The position numbers and the translations under genes were made by a program. This document shows positions 1 to 7,878 of a DNA stretch of 35,515 nt, piece by piece. Source of the stretch: Bacteroidales bacterium (GTDB lineage Bacteria > Bacteroidota > Bacteroidia > Bacteroidales > ML635J-15); the NCBI GenBank assembly GCA_016937855.1, contig JAFGVU010000039.1, forward strand, positions 1 to 35,515. Direction: 5' to 3'. The notes under the pieces are model-generated. The model was not told where the DNA came from. It saw only the letters and a list, made by a program, of their open reading frames with translations, and did no database searches. The first letter of the stretch is position 1; each line of letters starts with the position of its first letter.

Positions 1-416
1 ATAAAATAAAGTTTATTACTCTCATCGCCATTAATATCCTCAACAAATAGCGTTATGTAGCTATATGTAGATTCCTGGCTTTCGGCTAATTCAACAGTTA
101 TACCGGAATCATACCCAACTATCAATTGTTCTTCTCCCTGATATGAAACATAATATTGACCTCCCTGCTCAATAATTGTTGCATCAATTGATAAAACATC
201 TCCCAAATCCTGAGAAGTCCCAAACTGCAAATGCAAAACTGACGCATCAGCCTGATTATTCATTTTAAACATCACTTCCAGTTGAATATTTGTACTGGAA
301 GATTCGATGCCTGTAATAGGTTGTACATAAATGTCCTTAATTTGAACATTTGATTGTGCTGCAACAATACCACCAATCAGCAGAATGATTGCACATAAAA
401 TTGTTTTTGTTCTCAT
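1..416 (-). CDS. Secreted protein, 3' end outside the window
   Basis: An open frame starts at ATG (416, minus strand) and runs off the left edge without a stop. The first 20 residues are a typical signal peptide: MRTK, then a hydrophobic run (ILCAIILLIGGIVA) and an AQ junction. The visible mature part (about 118 residues) is rich in beta-branched residues and Gly/Ser with no cysteine cluster, in the style of Ig-like or fibronectin-like extracellular domains of Bacteroidota. No specific family is recognised. It is separated from the virion-type operon by 258 bp of AT-rich DNA. It could be a host gene flanking the element or an element-borne surface protein; the sequence does not decide. Confidence 0.7.
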   Translation of the reverse strand, partial: MRTKTILCAIILLIGGIVAAQSNVQIKDIYVQPITGIESSSTNIQLEVMFKMNNQADASVLHLQFGTSQDLGDVLSIDATIIEQGGQYYVSYQGEEQLIVGYDSGITVELAESQESTYSYITLFVEDINGDESNKLYF

Positions 417-674
417 AATTGCTTAAATTAAAATACAATGCTTATTTTGTGCATAAACATAATACTAAAAACAATTCAATGCAACTTAATGCAATCAGAA
501 GTTATTAACACAGTAATCGAAATTTTAACAATAGCATTATACTAACGACAAGCTTATTTAGTTTTATAAATTTACTAATCTATTAACAATCAACTGATTA
601 TATTTTTTTGATATTTTGTTATTTAGAATACTAAGCTTAAAATAAACTTCAACTATTGTTAATAAATAAAAAAA

Positions 675-1124
675 TTATTGCTTATTAATGATAACAATAC
701 TTATACATAACAACACAAATACAAGCGCAATAACAACATGTGTTTTAATAGAATTATTTTCTAAAAAGTGATATTGCTTCCCATCATCCCTAACCACCCT
801 CTCAACAACAACTTCCTTCTCCACCACAACAGTATCAGCTGCATGATCAGCTTCTACATAAACAGTGTCCAGGACTTGATGGATTTTTACTGTGAGCTTT
901 TCTTTGGTAAGGATAACTGTGTCTTTTAAGCGATCTTGGTTGAATGATGTATCGATCCTGGTTTCTGGAATTATGGTTGTGTCCCTGATTCTGATGGTGT
1001 CGGTAGTTGCAAGTTCAGGATGGAGAGCAACTAAGCGATTTAGTCGCTTTTGGGGTGTGCAGGAGCTTGTTAAACTTACAATTACTGCTGCTAATATCAA
1101 TAGGTATAAAAACTGTTTTTTCAT
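675..1124 (-). CDS. Unimolecular spanin-like lipoprotein
   Basis: This is a 149-residue protein with both anchors expected of a unimolecular spanin. The N-terminal signal ends in a lipobox (LTSSC, Cys22) for outer-membrane attachment. A C-terminal transmembrane segment (about residues 128-146, VVIALVFVLLCISIVII) is for the inner membrane. The periplasmic stretch between is rich in Asp-Thr and Val repeats (DTIRI, DTTII, DTVIL, DTVYV, DTVVV). Spanins fuse inner and outer membranes in the last step of phage lysis of Gram-negative cells. It is the last gene of the operon, 5 bp after the preceding stop and downstream of the amidase, which fits a lysis role. The family call rests on topology and composition. 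Confidence 0.7.
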   Translation of the reverse strand: MKKQFLYLLILAAVIVSLTSSCTPQKRLNRLVALHPELATTDTIRIRDTTIIPETRIDTSFNQDRLKDTVILTKEKLTVKIHQVLDTVYVEADHAADTVVVEKEVVVERVVRDDGKQYHFLENNSIKTHVVIALVFVLLCISIVIINKQ

Positions 1125-1129
1125 GACTG

Positions 1130-1615
1130 TTAATCTATTAGGTATCCTTTTGATGAAAAATATTCTCTTTCGTTGATGACTAGATAATCGTATAAATCAG
1201 TGGTTTGATTTATTCTTTTGATTAGTTCTTGCTCCTTTGATCCAGGATGGAGAGTTCCCTGAAGTAAATTTCTGATAACAACTATTTTATGTCCTGAGCC
1301 GGCTTTTTTAATGTGTTTTTCTAGTTCTTCAGGACTTTGAGCGTGAAGAAATATGTAGTCTTTTACATATCCTCTTTTGTCTAATAGAATAATCATGAAC
1401 CCTTGTTCTTTCTGTAGTTTTATTCCAAATTTTTCTTTTGCAAATGAATATATTCTGCCTATATTGTTGCCAAAATAATTTTTGTTTTCTTTAATTAGTT
1501 TTGCTTTTCCTGATGCTTTTCCTAGTCCTTCACCTTTCGTACGTGATAATATTATAACAATAACGATAATCGTAATTATTGCTGCTAAAATGCTTATTTT
1601 TAATTTTACACTCAT
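1130..1615 (-). CDS. Membrane-anchored JAB/RadC-like protein without the metal site
   Basis: This protein has one N-terminal transmembrane helix (residues 7-24), then a short linker with GEGLG, then a domain that lines up with the JAB domain of the upstream gene. Both share an ILLD strand, a G-x-L-x-P-x-S region and a similar C-terminal strand. The zinc ligands are gone: the HNHPSG of the neighbour is replaced by RNLLQG (115-120), and the downstream Asp is not conserved. It looks like a tandem duplicate that lost catalysis and may act as a structural or partner subunit. It sits 21 bp after the active paralogue. The alignment was made by eye, so the relationship is probable rather than proven. 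Confidence 0.5.
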   Translation of the reverse strand: MSVKLKISILAAIITIIVIVIILSRTKGEGLGKASGKAKLIKENKNYFGNNIGRIYSFAKEKFGIKLQKEQGFMIILLDKRGYVKDYIFLHAQSPEELEKHIKKAGSGHKIVVIRNLLQGTLHPGSKEQELIKRINQTTDLYDYLVINEREYFSSKGYLID

Positions 1616-1636
1616 CTTTATAGAATTATTTATTTT

Positions 1637-2188
1637 CTAAAGCATGTCTTCATCTGCAAATGAATAATAAGAGTTTGGTGTAATAATTAAATGATCCATT
1701 AATCTTATGTCCATAATCAGACCTGCTTCTTGTACTTTTCTGGTTAATTCAATATCACTTTCACTTGGCTGAAGACTTCCTGATGGATGGTTATGACACA
1801 TTATAATACTTGTAGCTAGTGTATTTAAAGCTACGCTAAACATCAATCTAAGGTCGGCTACTGTGCCGGTAATTCCGCCCATACTAAGCTTATCATATCC
1901 CAAAACAGTATTTGACCTATCTAATAACAATATTATCATCTCTTCCCTGGTCTCAATCTGACGACTCCATATATCCTTAAATACCCTATAAGCATCAAAG
2001 GATGATCCAATTGTTAGTTTTTCGCCGGGCTTGATATTTTTGCTGTAAACGATTCTAACTTTCGGAGGATTCTGTGGTATTTTACCTTTGCCCAGACCTT
2101 CTTCCTTATCTTTTTTTTGCTTGCGAATAATTAAACTCGCTATGGCAATTGAGATACAGACAAATATAATTACTAAATATTTTTTCAT
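1637..2188 (-). CDS. Membrane-anchored JAB (RadC-like) domain protein
   Basis: An N-terminal transmembrane helix (about 4-21) is followed by a basic linker with EEGLG (29-33) and a RadC/JAB domain (about 55-183). The metal-binding signature is complete: Glu83 region (REEMIILLLD), His132-x-His134-PSG and Asp145. RadC-type JAB domains are zinc metalloproteins, common in Bacteroidota mobile elements, with uncertain biochemical function. JAB domains elsewhere are isopeptidases or proteases. The transmembrane anchor is unusual for RadC and fits the pattern of this operon, where many products begin with a single helix. A role as virion-associated or maturation protease is possible but not shown. 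The start lies 2 bp after the amidase stop. Confidence 0.8.
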   Translation of the reverse strand: MKKYLVIIFVCISIAIASLIIRKQKKDKEEGLGKGKIPQNPPKVRIVYSKNIKPGEKLTIGSSFDAYRVFKDIWSRQIETREEMIILLLDRSNTVLGYDKLSMGGITGTVADLRLMFSVALNTLATSIIMCHNHPSGSLQPSESDIELTRKVQEAGLIMDIRLMDHLIITPNSYYSFADEDML

Positions 2189-2190
2189 TT

Positions 2191-2769
2191 CTAAATGCTT
2201 CTAAATTGTTCTATCTTGAGATTTCGGCCCGGACATGCTGTCGCATTTCCCGGAATTTCTTTGTGACCGTAAACCGGTAGTTTCTTTTTAAACTTGTCAT
2301 TTAAATACTTAATTAGATTCTTGAGTGATTTTTTCTGAGCTTCACTTGGTTGCTCGGTCTCAAAATTCCCGTTTAAAACAATTCCTATTCCGGTTGCATT
2401 TGCATTGATAGTGTGCCATCCTATCGAGGTGAGTTTATTTGTCTGATAGATGGTTCCATCAGGCTCTATGCAAAAGTGATAGGCAATTCGTGGTGATTTC
2501 AAATATCCCTTGGGGTCGATATGCCACCTGGCAAAATCATATACATTAAACTTGCCGGCTGGTGATGCCGAATGATGGACAATAATCCTATCAATGCTGC
2601 TTAAACTTCTTTGTTGATACTCGCCTCTGCTGGGAAGATCGTTTGTTATGTCTTTTATCATACGTATAAATTTTAACTTGCGTGAAACAATAATTATCAC
2701 CAGTAATAAAGCTCCGGTGATAATCCAATTTTTATATCTTTTAACTGTATCTGGAACTTTGATTATCAT
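2191..2769 (-). CDS. N-acetylmuramoyl-L-alanine amidase with N-terminal anchor
   Basis: This is an amidase_2 / T7-lysozyme-type domain (about 57-190). The zinc ligands are visible: His65 in VHHSA, His169 in GHKEI and Cys179 in ATACPGR. The conserved AYHF and GIGIVLNGNF strands lie between. It cleaves the amide bond between muramic acid and the stem peptide. A hydrophobic segment at residues 15-29 (WIITGALLLVIIIVS) anchors the enzyme, resembling signal-anchor endolysins that are held inactive until release. The gene overlaps the peptidoglycan-binding gene upstream by ATGA (4 bp) and lies upstream of the spanin. This supports an endolysin or virion-associated lytic role. Confidence 0.88.
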   Translation of the reverse strand: MIIKVPDTVKRYKNWIITGALLLVIIIVSRKLKFIRMIKDITNDLPSRGEYQQRSLSSIDRIIVHHSASPAGKFNVYDFARWHIDPKGYLKSPRIAYHFCIEPDGTIYQTNKLTSIGWHTINANATGIGIVLNGNFETEQPSEAQKKSLKNLIKYLNDKFKKKLPVYGHKEIPGNATACPGRNLKIEQFRSI

Positions 2770-3152
2770 ACCATTGCTTGTGCAATTTTTGCCATGTCAG
2801 AAAATTTTACTTGACCCGAATATCCGTTTGCAATTAATGCAGATTCGGTGTTTGGACCAAAATATCCATCCTCCGAAAGCTTTGCATTATATGCTTTGTT
2901 AAGTGCCTTCTGAAGACTTAGTACATTATTTCCCTTACATCCTTTCTGCAATGGATAGGCTTTGCAATCTAGATATTCTAATGCTCTGCTTGCAGGCAAA
3001 CTCGGGCTTGTTGTTTTTTCTTTTAGGCTGTCAGTTCCGGTGGAGCCATCGCTTGGATCAATGCCAAATCGTTTCTTAATTTCGTCTCGCTTCCAAAAAA
3101 CTATTGCTCCAATAATCAACACAATTACTAATAATATTCCTTTTGCTTTCAT
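2766..3152 (-). CDS. Membrane-anchored peptidoglycan-binding protein
   Basis: The 128-residue protein starts with a transmembrane helix (about 4-19). A Ser/Thr/Pro linker follows, then a C-terminal PG_binding_1-type three-helix domain (about 66-128). Its signature is VLSLQKALN...GYFGPNTESALI. Such domains hold lytic enzymes on murein. Two cysteines (CKAYPLQKGC) frame the start of the domain. It is translationally coupled (ATGA) to the amidase gene immediately downstream, so the pair probably acts together in entry or lysis. Confidence 0.75.
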   Translation of the reverse strand: MKAKGILLVIVLIIGAIVFWKRDEIKKRFGIDPSDGSTGTDSLKEKTTSPSLPASRALEYLDCKAYPLQKGCKGNNVLSLQKALNKAYNAKLSEDGYFGPNTESALIANGYSGQVKFSDMAKIAQAMV

Positions 3153-3162
3153 CTCGATTGTT

Positions 3163-3642
3163 TTAATATGTTATTCCGTTTTGTCTTAATATGTCTCTGA
3201 CTTCCTGAAGCTCTCCGCCATCAAGATCATCTGCAAGCCAACTTTTTAAATCTCCTGTTAAATCAGCAAAAAATGTCCCGCCATCTTTCTTCCTGGTACC
3301 AAAACATTGCTGTAAATGATTCCAATCGTCTTGTGTTCGCAAACGCATCATCACATCATAAATACTGTCTTCTTGTGTTCCTGTTCCATTCATGGCTGAT
3401 TCTAGTGTGCTGCACATCGAGAAGTACTCGCCGCGTTCAAAACTTAAATTTGATTGATCAACATCTATCTTCTCAACATCTCTGTGCATCATCCTTCTGA
3501 TTGCTGCTGCAATCTTATTCTTGAATATTATTAAAAATATTATTACAAATATTGCAGTCCATGTTTTGCGCCTGGTGTCAGGTGGTATGGACTCATACTT
3601 GTTTTTTGCCAAAAGGGCTGATGTTATCAGTTTATCGTACAT
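3163..3642 (-). CDS. Membrane protein with annexin-like domain
   Basis: A predicted transmembrane helix (about 27-40, TAIFVIIFLIIF) is followed by a charged linker and a C-terminal domain of about 85 residues. The pattern is GTGTQEDSIYDVMMRL, then DDWNHLQQCFG, then WLADDLDGGELQEV. This alternation resembles an annexin repeat pair: a G-T-x-E-D loop, a helix, DW and FG, then an L-x-x-x-L-x-G-x-E helix. Annexin-like domains occur in structural proteins of Bacteroidota phage-like elements, but no function can be assigned. It is one of several operon products with a single N-proximal helix. It lies 3 bp after the preceding stop. Confidence 0.5.
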   Translation of the reverse strand: MYDKLITSALLAKNKYESIPPDTRRKTWTAIFVIIFLIIFKNKIAAAIRRMMHRDVEKIDVDQSNLSFERGEYFSMCSTLESAMNGTGTQEDSIYDVMMRLRTQDDWNHLQQCFGTRKKDGGTFFADLTGDLKSWLADDLDGGELQEVRDILRQNGITY

Positions 3643-3645
3643 TTT

Positions 3646-3945
3646 CTATGATTTTAATACTGCTAATACTCGACGAACATACTTTGGCAAACGCAACAAC
3701 AATTGGGCTTCAGGTAATTGTTCGCCTTCTTCTATCATCTCTTTGACAACAGGAATTAGCTCAGGCTTTTCATGTATCATTTCTACCGTACTCATAAGAT
3801 CTTCGTGACTTATTGCACGGTTTAATACACTTAGTGCTTTTAGCTTTTGAGATAGCTCCTTTGTGTCTTTTGCATCAAGCTTGATTTCTTTGTGCATGGT
3901 GCGACCATTGTCCTCAATTGTTATCGCTAATTTGTATGTTTTCAT
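3646..3945 (-). CDS. Small conserved-looking protein of unknown function
   Basis: This is a 99-residue soluble protein. It begins with a beta hairpin (TYKLAITIEDNGRTMHKEI), followed by mostly helical, acidic sequence and a basic C-terminus (LPKYVRRVLAVLK). No family is recognised. The start overlaps the end of the coiled-coil gene upstream by 32 bp, and 3 bp separate it from the next gene, so it is an integral member of the virion-type operon. Confidence 0.6.
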   Translation of the reverse strand: MKTYKLAITIEDNGRTMHKEIKLDAKDTKELSQKLKALSVLNRAISHEDLMSTVEMIHEKPELIPVVKEMIEEGEQLPEAQLLLRLPKYVRRVLAVLKS

Positions 3946-4990
3946 CGTCTTCTGCTTTTTGGGTTACTATTTCATTTGTTTGTTCACTCTGCTCTTTTTC
4001 TTCCTCAATCTCATCTTCAGGGATTAAAACATCCATCAGATACATTTTTTGCTCATCTGTCATGTTTGATATTGCTCCAATTAGCTCATCAAATGATATG
4101 TTGCTTTTTGATTTTTGTTGCTCCGGACTTTCGGCAAAGTCATCATCATCAATTATTGGTTCTGAAGCTTTTGCATCGTTTTTTGCACTTCCTAAATCGT
4201 TTTTCTTAAAGGATTTCTTTACTATTTTGTCTGCTTCATCCAGCCCAAAGGCTGATTTCCCTAACTCAAATAGTCCTCCGGCTATTGATTTTGTGTATTC
4301 CTTAACCGTTCCCAATCCTTCAGCTTTTCTTTCCTCAAACTCCTCAAGTTCCTGAAGTAACTTTCGCTCTTTTTCCTCAATTTCTTTTGCACGAAGCTCT
4401 AATTTGTATAGCTCCATTCTCATCTCTAACTCTGCTATTCGCTTGATGGAGTCAGTTTCTCTTTTGGCTGATATCTCATCGTACTCTGCTTTGATTGAGC
4501 GTGTAGCATCGGAAACATTTTTGTCAATTATTCCCTGAAGATCCTGATATGATAATCCGGCTATGCCTCCAAAATTAGAATTACCGGCTTGTGGTCTGGA
4601 TGGAAAGCCAGGAAAACTTAATGGCATCATTTGTTCTTGTCCGGTTGGATAGGGTGCAGATCCTAAATATAAGGGTTGTCCTAAATCATTTCCTTTGAAT
4701 TTATCAAACCTTAGTTTAAAATACTTCTTTGTTGAGTTTAGCATATTCCCGGGATTTGACTTTTCTCCATTCCCAATTACTATTATCAATTCATGTGGAT
4801 AATCTTTGTTTGCATGATCAATTAGAAAATTCCTGAACTTTTCTGTTTCTTCAGATGTTCCGGAAATTATTTCTTTCATTTGGTTTTGCAAGGGACGAAC
4901 ACTCCACAGATCATATATTGGAATGGTATGATTGCAAAATCGTTCCGCAAAGTTTTCATCGTAATCGTGTATGTCGAAAATATGCTGCAT
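3914..4990 (-). CDS. Coiled-coil protein of the virion-type operon
   Basis: The 358-residue protein has three parts. An N-terminal region (1-115) contains possible strand structure. A Gly/Pro/Ser-rich linker follows (112-145, SAPYPTGQEQ...FPGFPSRPQ). Then comes a long Glu/Lys/Arg coiled coil (about 160-225, including ELEMRMELYKLELRAKEIEE). The sequence EGLG (224-227) follows, then a hydrophobic stretch and an acidic tail. No enzyme motif is present. The layout suggests a structural or scaffolding protein. Its ATG shares one base with the stop of the gene upstream (TAATG). The EGLG tetrapeptide recurs in three other products of this operon. Confidence 0.65.
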   Translation of the reverse strand: MQHIFDIHDYDENFAERFCNHTIPIYDLWSVRPLQNQMKEIISGTSEETEKFRNFLIDHANKDYPHELIIVIGNGEKSNPGNMLNSTKKYFKLRFDKFKGNDLGQPLYLGSAPYPTGQEQMMPLSFPGFPSRPQAGNSNFGGIAGLSYQDLQGIIDKNVSDATRSIKAEYDEISAKRETDSIKRIAELEMRMELYKLELRAKEIEEKERKLLQELEEFEERKAEGLGTVKEYTKSIAGGLFELGKSAFGLDEADKIVKKSFKKNDLGSAKNDAKASEPIIDDDDFAESPEQQKSKSNISFDELIGAISNMTDEQKMYLMDVLIPEDEIEEEKEQSEQTNEIVTQKAEDDENIQISDNN

Positions 4991-5328
4991 TATTTTGTTA
5001 TTTTGAGTTTTACATATTGTACTTTGTAATCAAAACTGTGTGATTGTGAAAAATTTATAGATCCTTTGTGTCGCGTGATTATCTCTTCATCTATTGTCTG
5101 GGCTGCTGAAAGCTGCTTTTGTATCAATCTGCTTTCTGTGGCCGAATGATATTCAAGCCAAAAATCAATTGATGATTCAATACTGATCTTATGAATAAAA
5201 ACTGTTTCATCTCTGGCAACATCTATCCTATGTGGATTTTCTTCCTGGTGATGTGATATCACAAAAGCTCGGTTTTCGCCAAGCTCATTTTCTACCATTG
5301 TTTGCAATATGCTGTTTGTTATATTCAT
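4990..5328 (-). CDS. Small probable structural protein
   Basis: This is a 112-residue protein with no signal, helix or catalytic motif. The pattern of alternating hydrophobic residues (RDETVFIHKISIESSIDFWLEY, in two halves, and FDYKVQYVKLKIT at the end) suggests a beta-sandwich. It is coupled by ATGA overlap to the gene upstream and by TAATG to the gene downstream. Together with its two upstream neighbours it forms a run of three short beta-type proteins, which is compatible with minor capsid or spike components. The function is inferred from position only. Confidence 0.55.
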   Translation of the reverse strand: MNITNSILQTMVENELGENRAFVISHHQEENPHRIDVARDETVFIHKISIESSIDFWLEYHSATESRLIQKQLSAAQTIDEEIITRHKGSINFSQSHSFDYKVQYVKLKITK

Positions 5329-5633
5329 TTCTCAAGAATTAAATAAACTGATGTTTCTGTCCCGACTGTTCCATTAACAACTCCGCTGATTATTTCCATC
5401 TCTATTGGTTCACTTAATTTTAATAGTCTTTTGTTTGGCGGGCAATCTGTATTTTTGCCGAACTCAAAACTATGTAGCATAACTTTTTTCCCATTGTCAA
5501 AAGCCAGCGACAGATTGACTCCGCCTGAACAAAAAGCAGCACTCACTTTCTTAAAATCCTTGATAGTGAATCTAAATGAATCACTTCCTTGATTTTGAAG
5601 TTTGCCTTGATATATCTTACGCAAAGAGTACAT
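5325..5633 (-). CDS. Small probable structural protein
   Basis: The 102-residue protein is predicted mostly beta: SFRFTIKDFKKVSAAF, VNLSLAFDNGKKVMLHSFEFG, IEMEIISG and TSVYLIL. It has two cysteines and no membrane segment. No family is recognised. The start overlaps the upstream gene by 17 bp, and its end overlaps the next gene by ATGA. Such small single-domain beta proteins in tandem are more typical of tailless icosahedral virus modules than of a tail module. This is an inference. Confidence 0.55.
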   Translation of the reverse strand: MYSLRKIYQGKLQNQGSDSFRFTIKDFKKVSAAFCSGGVNLSLAFDNGKKVMLHSFEFGKNTDCPPNKRLLKLSEPIEMEIISGVVNGTVGTETSVYLILEK

Positions 5634-6018
5634 TGATAATTTCTTCGGGATTATTGGTTAATAATAACTGTACTTGAAGATTGTAATTCGAGCTCCAGGA
5701 CGGATCATAAAACTTTATTGTCATCTCGTCACCGGATACAGGAACAGGCTTAAACCATGAAAAAAATCTTTTATTTGGTGCTACTGATCCTGAACTCATT
5801 ACATGTGATGCTTCAAATCTTTCGGGTAAAACATCCATTCCTTTAATTTTTACTTGCTCCAAAATGGATTTTTCACTTGCATTGGTGTTCGAAATAGCAA
5901 TACCAACTAGATATTTGTAGTCTTTGTCCAACTCTTCTTTTAATTCATGGACTTTATCGTTCACTATTACTTTATCAATACATTGTATGATAAAACTTGT
6001 CTTGCTTAATTCTGTCAT
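5617..6018 (-). CDS. Small probable structural protein
   Basis: The 133-residue protein has alternating strand pattern throughout. It has an aromatic-rich C-terminal half (NKRFFSWFKPVPV, MTIKFYDPSWSS, YNLQVQLLLTN). No signal peptide, transmembrane helix or enzymatic motif is seen. It overlaps the coiled-coil membrane gene upstream by ATGA. A jelly-roll or beta-sandwich virion component is a reasonable guess. A structure prediction would decide. Confidence 0.55.
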   Translation of the reverse strand: MTELSKTSFIIQCIDKVIVNDKVHELKEELDKDYKYLVGIAISNTNASEKSILEQVKIKGMDVLPERFEASHVMSSGSVAPNKRFFSWFKPVPVSGDEMTIKFYDPSWSSNYNLQVQLLLTNNPEEIINVLFA

Positions 6019-6278
6019 TTTGCTTGTCCTCCTTTTGTTCTTTCTGCTTTGATTTTTAATTCGTCTATTTCTCCGGAGTGTTTTTCAAGGATTTTTTCAT
6101 GCAATTCAATTGACTTGCTCAGATACTCAATGTCCTTTTGACTGCCCTTTATGGATAATGCTAAGTCCTGAATTATCTTTTTGAGTTCTCTCACATTTGC
6201 AACAAAAAACGAGAGTGTTACTCCGTTTAATGATAATAGTACACTAATAATTATTCCAAATATTTTATCGCTGTTCAT
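6015..6278 (-). CDS. Small membrane protein with coiled coil
   Basis: The start is placed at 6278, not further upstream, because AAGGA lies a few bases before this ATG and the preceding gene then overlaps by only 14 bp. The 87-residue product (MNSDKIFGIIISVLLSLNG at its start) has one transmembrane helix (about 5-27) and then an amphipathic coiled coil (VRELKKIIQDLALSIKG onward). The topology is like XhlA-type proteins found beside phage holins, although sequence homology is not clear. It follows the holin-like gene directly. Confidence 0.6.
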   Translation of the reverse strand: MNSDKIFGIIISVLLSLNGVTLSFFVANVRELKKIIQDLALSIKGSQKDIEYLSKSIELHEKILEKHSGEIDELKIKAERTKGGQAK

Positions 6279-6507
6279 CGTCCTTGATTTTTGTGTTTTT
6301 ATAAAGTATTGCTTCTGCAAATTTTTGAAGTGCTTTTGGTGCAAATCCTGCTGTAATTAAAAGTGCATCTAGCTCAAAATAGATTGTCCCTTCAATCATT
6401 TGCCAGGTGATAATAATAAATGCAAATATCAATGTCATCAACGATTGCAAACGAATCAGGGAATCTATTCCTTTGCGCTCCTCGAGATATCTTTTGATCA
6501 TGCTCAT
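6265..6507 (-). CDS. Holin-like small membrane protein
   Basis: This is a protein of about 80 residues. The ATG at 6507 is preferred over a TTG at 6513, and an ATG at 6501 is also possible. It has a strong hydrophobic segment (LMTLIFAFIIITWQMI) and a second weaker one (YFELDALLITAGFAP), short charged ends, and the sequence AGFAPKALQKFAE. Two-helix proteins of this size next to a coiled-coil membrane protein are common as phage holins. The lytic enzyme is further down the same operon. No holin family signature is certain. Confidence 0.5.
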   Translation of the reverse strand: MSMIKRYLEERKGIDSLIRLQSLMTLIFAFIIITWQMIEGTIYFELDALLITAGFAPKALQKFAEAILYKNTKIKDDEQR

Positions 6508-6516
6508 ATACAATTA

Positions 6517-6888
6517 CTATTTATCAAATTCAGCACTAAAAATTGAGGTTTTACCTTTTGCAATAATTGCTTCAGATGTTTTTGTTTCACCATCAACTGT
6601 TACTGTTACTGTGTAATTCCCCTCAGCTAAATTCAATTGATAAAAACCATATTGGTTTGTAACTGCCTTAAATTCATCACCGGAACCGGCTTTTGCTTTT
6701 ACCTCTATTCGATTAAGTGGCACTGTCTTTTTGGTGATATTGCCCTGAAGCAAACCATGATCTGCTCTTTCACTTAATCCTCCCATTCCATTTACAGAAT
6801 GGTATAATTCAGGATCTCTGCGAATTGAAATCGCTAGTTCTCTCCTTTGCTCTGTTGACAATGCTTTTATTGAATTCTTTAAATCCAT
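6517..6888 (-). CDS. Protein with carboxypeptidase regulatory-like beta domain
   Basis: Residues 1-40 are helical (STEQRRELAISIRRDPELY). Residues 45-123 form a beta-sandwich domain of the CarboxypepD_reg / CNA-B style. It shows GLLQGNITKKTVPLNRIEV, then TNQYGFYQLNL, then GNYTVTVTVDG, with a final AEF strand. This order (G-x-V, T-x-x-x-G-x-F, L-x-x-G-x-Y-x-V) is characteristic. Such domains occur in adhesion and spike proteins. It lies between the probable structural protein gene and the holin-like gene. It may be a vertex or attachment component; this is inferred from context. Confidence 0.65.
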   Translation of the reverse strand: MDLKNSIKALSTEQRRELAISIRRDPELYHSVNGMGGLSERADHGLLQGNITKKTVPLNRIEVKAKAGSGDEFKAVTNQYGFYQLNLAEGNYTVTVTVDGETKTSEAIIAKGKTSIFSAEFDK

Positions 6889-6960
6889 ATCTTTTCGTTT
6901 TAATGATTAAAAATAAAAGAGGTCCGGTTGCCCGGATCCTCGATTATCACAAATGAATTT

Positions 6961-7602
6961 CTAGTAACTTTTAACCTCAGTGCCGATAAGCTTCAACTTT
7001 ACTTGTCCGCTCATACTGGATGGAGCATCTTCGATGTCCACGGCAATGGTCTTTTTAGGCACAATAAGTTTTGGATTGTTTAAGACGATAATACCAAAAT
7101 CTCTGTTTACATTATAGCCAAACACTGGTGCCTGAAACATGTCAACCGGATTTTTACTCATGATTTCACGAGTTCCAATCTTAAATGTAAAAACTGCATT
7201 GGCCAAAAAGTCAGGAAAAAGTTCGTCGAAGCGTCCTGATGATCCGCTGCGATATTGCAAACTTATTGCCGATAGCAAAAAGTATTGGTTCTCTGCCAAC
7301 TCTGCATCATCAATATTTCGAAGACCGGCTTCACTTTTTTCGTTCTTCTTGATAATGTCGGTACTTGTGCCGGCTAGCTCACGAATCACAAAATATTCCT
7401 TGTCGGAAATTTGTGCTCGATCTTCTTTTAACATCTTTTGCATGCTAGCAGGCAGATTGGGTATTCTCTCAATCATTTGCTTCCTGAACATACTTGCACC
7501 AAGTTTCGAAAACTGGGCTGCTTTTTTTCTACTCTCTGCGCCGGCTTCGATGCTGCCGCTTAATCCGCTGAGGATAATCTCCTCGTTTGTCATTTCACTC
7601 AT
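6961..7602 (-). CDS. Candidate major structural protein
   Basis: The N-terminal third of this 213-residue protein is helical. The C-terminal half has jelly-roll-like strands: NAVFTFKIGTREI, VDMFQAPVFGYN, FGIIVLNNPKLIV, KKTIAVDIEDA and GQVKLKLIGTEV. Sequences of the form 'strand, short polar turn, strand' around a fixed-length core, with no signal peptide or enzyme motif, suggest a capsid or minor capsid protein. It is preceded and followed by about 36-72 bp gaps, larger than elsewhere in the operon, which may allow separate translation levels. No database family is recognised. It is short for a double jelly-roll capsid protein, so a single jelly roll or minor component is equally possible. 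Confidence 0.5.
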   Translation of the reverse strand: MSEMTNEEIILSGLSGSIEAGAESRKKAAQFSKLGASMFRKQMIERIPNLPASMQKMLKEDRAQISDKEYFVIRELAGTSTDIIKKNEKSEAGLRNIDDAELAENQYFLLSAISLQYRSGSSGRFDELFPDFLANAVFTFKIGTREIMSKNPVDMFQAPVFGYNVNRDFGIIVLNNPKLIVPKKTIAVDIEDAPSSMSGQVKLKLIGTEVKSY

Positions 7603-7638
7603 TTTCGTAAGTATTTAATTAAACATTAGTAAGTAACT

Positions 7639-7878
7639 CTACCTGTAAAGCTCGCTAGAAGCTTGTTTGATGCAATTTTTCCACTTCATTTTTGGATGTG
7701 CTTTCCTGATCTTTTTTGCCCTTTCGGTAATCATCTTAAATCGTGCTGAAGCTTCGGTGTTCTTTTTGCCTCCCGATAAAGTTTTATACCTTTTTGGCTT
7801 TGATGTACTTGTTTTTCTTTTCATTCCGCTAAATTGAAGTTCAGGTTCATTTATCTTTTTTTTTTTACAATTGCCCAT
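7639..7878 (-). CDS. Small basic protein, possibly nucleic-acid binding
   Basis: This is a 79-residue, very Lys/Arg-rich protein. A disordered N-terminal half (KKKKIN, MKRKTSTSKPKRYKTLSGG) precedes a helical tail (FKMITERAKKIRKAHPKMKW). There are two cysteines. Its start overlaps the end of the 734-residue gene by 28 bp. Small basic proteins in virion modules often condense DNA inside the particle. That role is inferred from charge and position only. Confidence 0.6.
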   Translation of the reverse strand: MGNCKKKKINEPELQFSGMKRKTSTSKPKRYKTLSGGKKNTEASARFKMITERAKKIRKAHPKMKWKNCIKQASSELYR

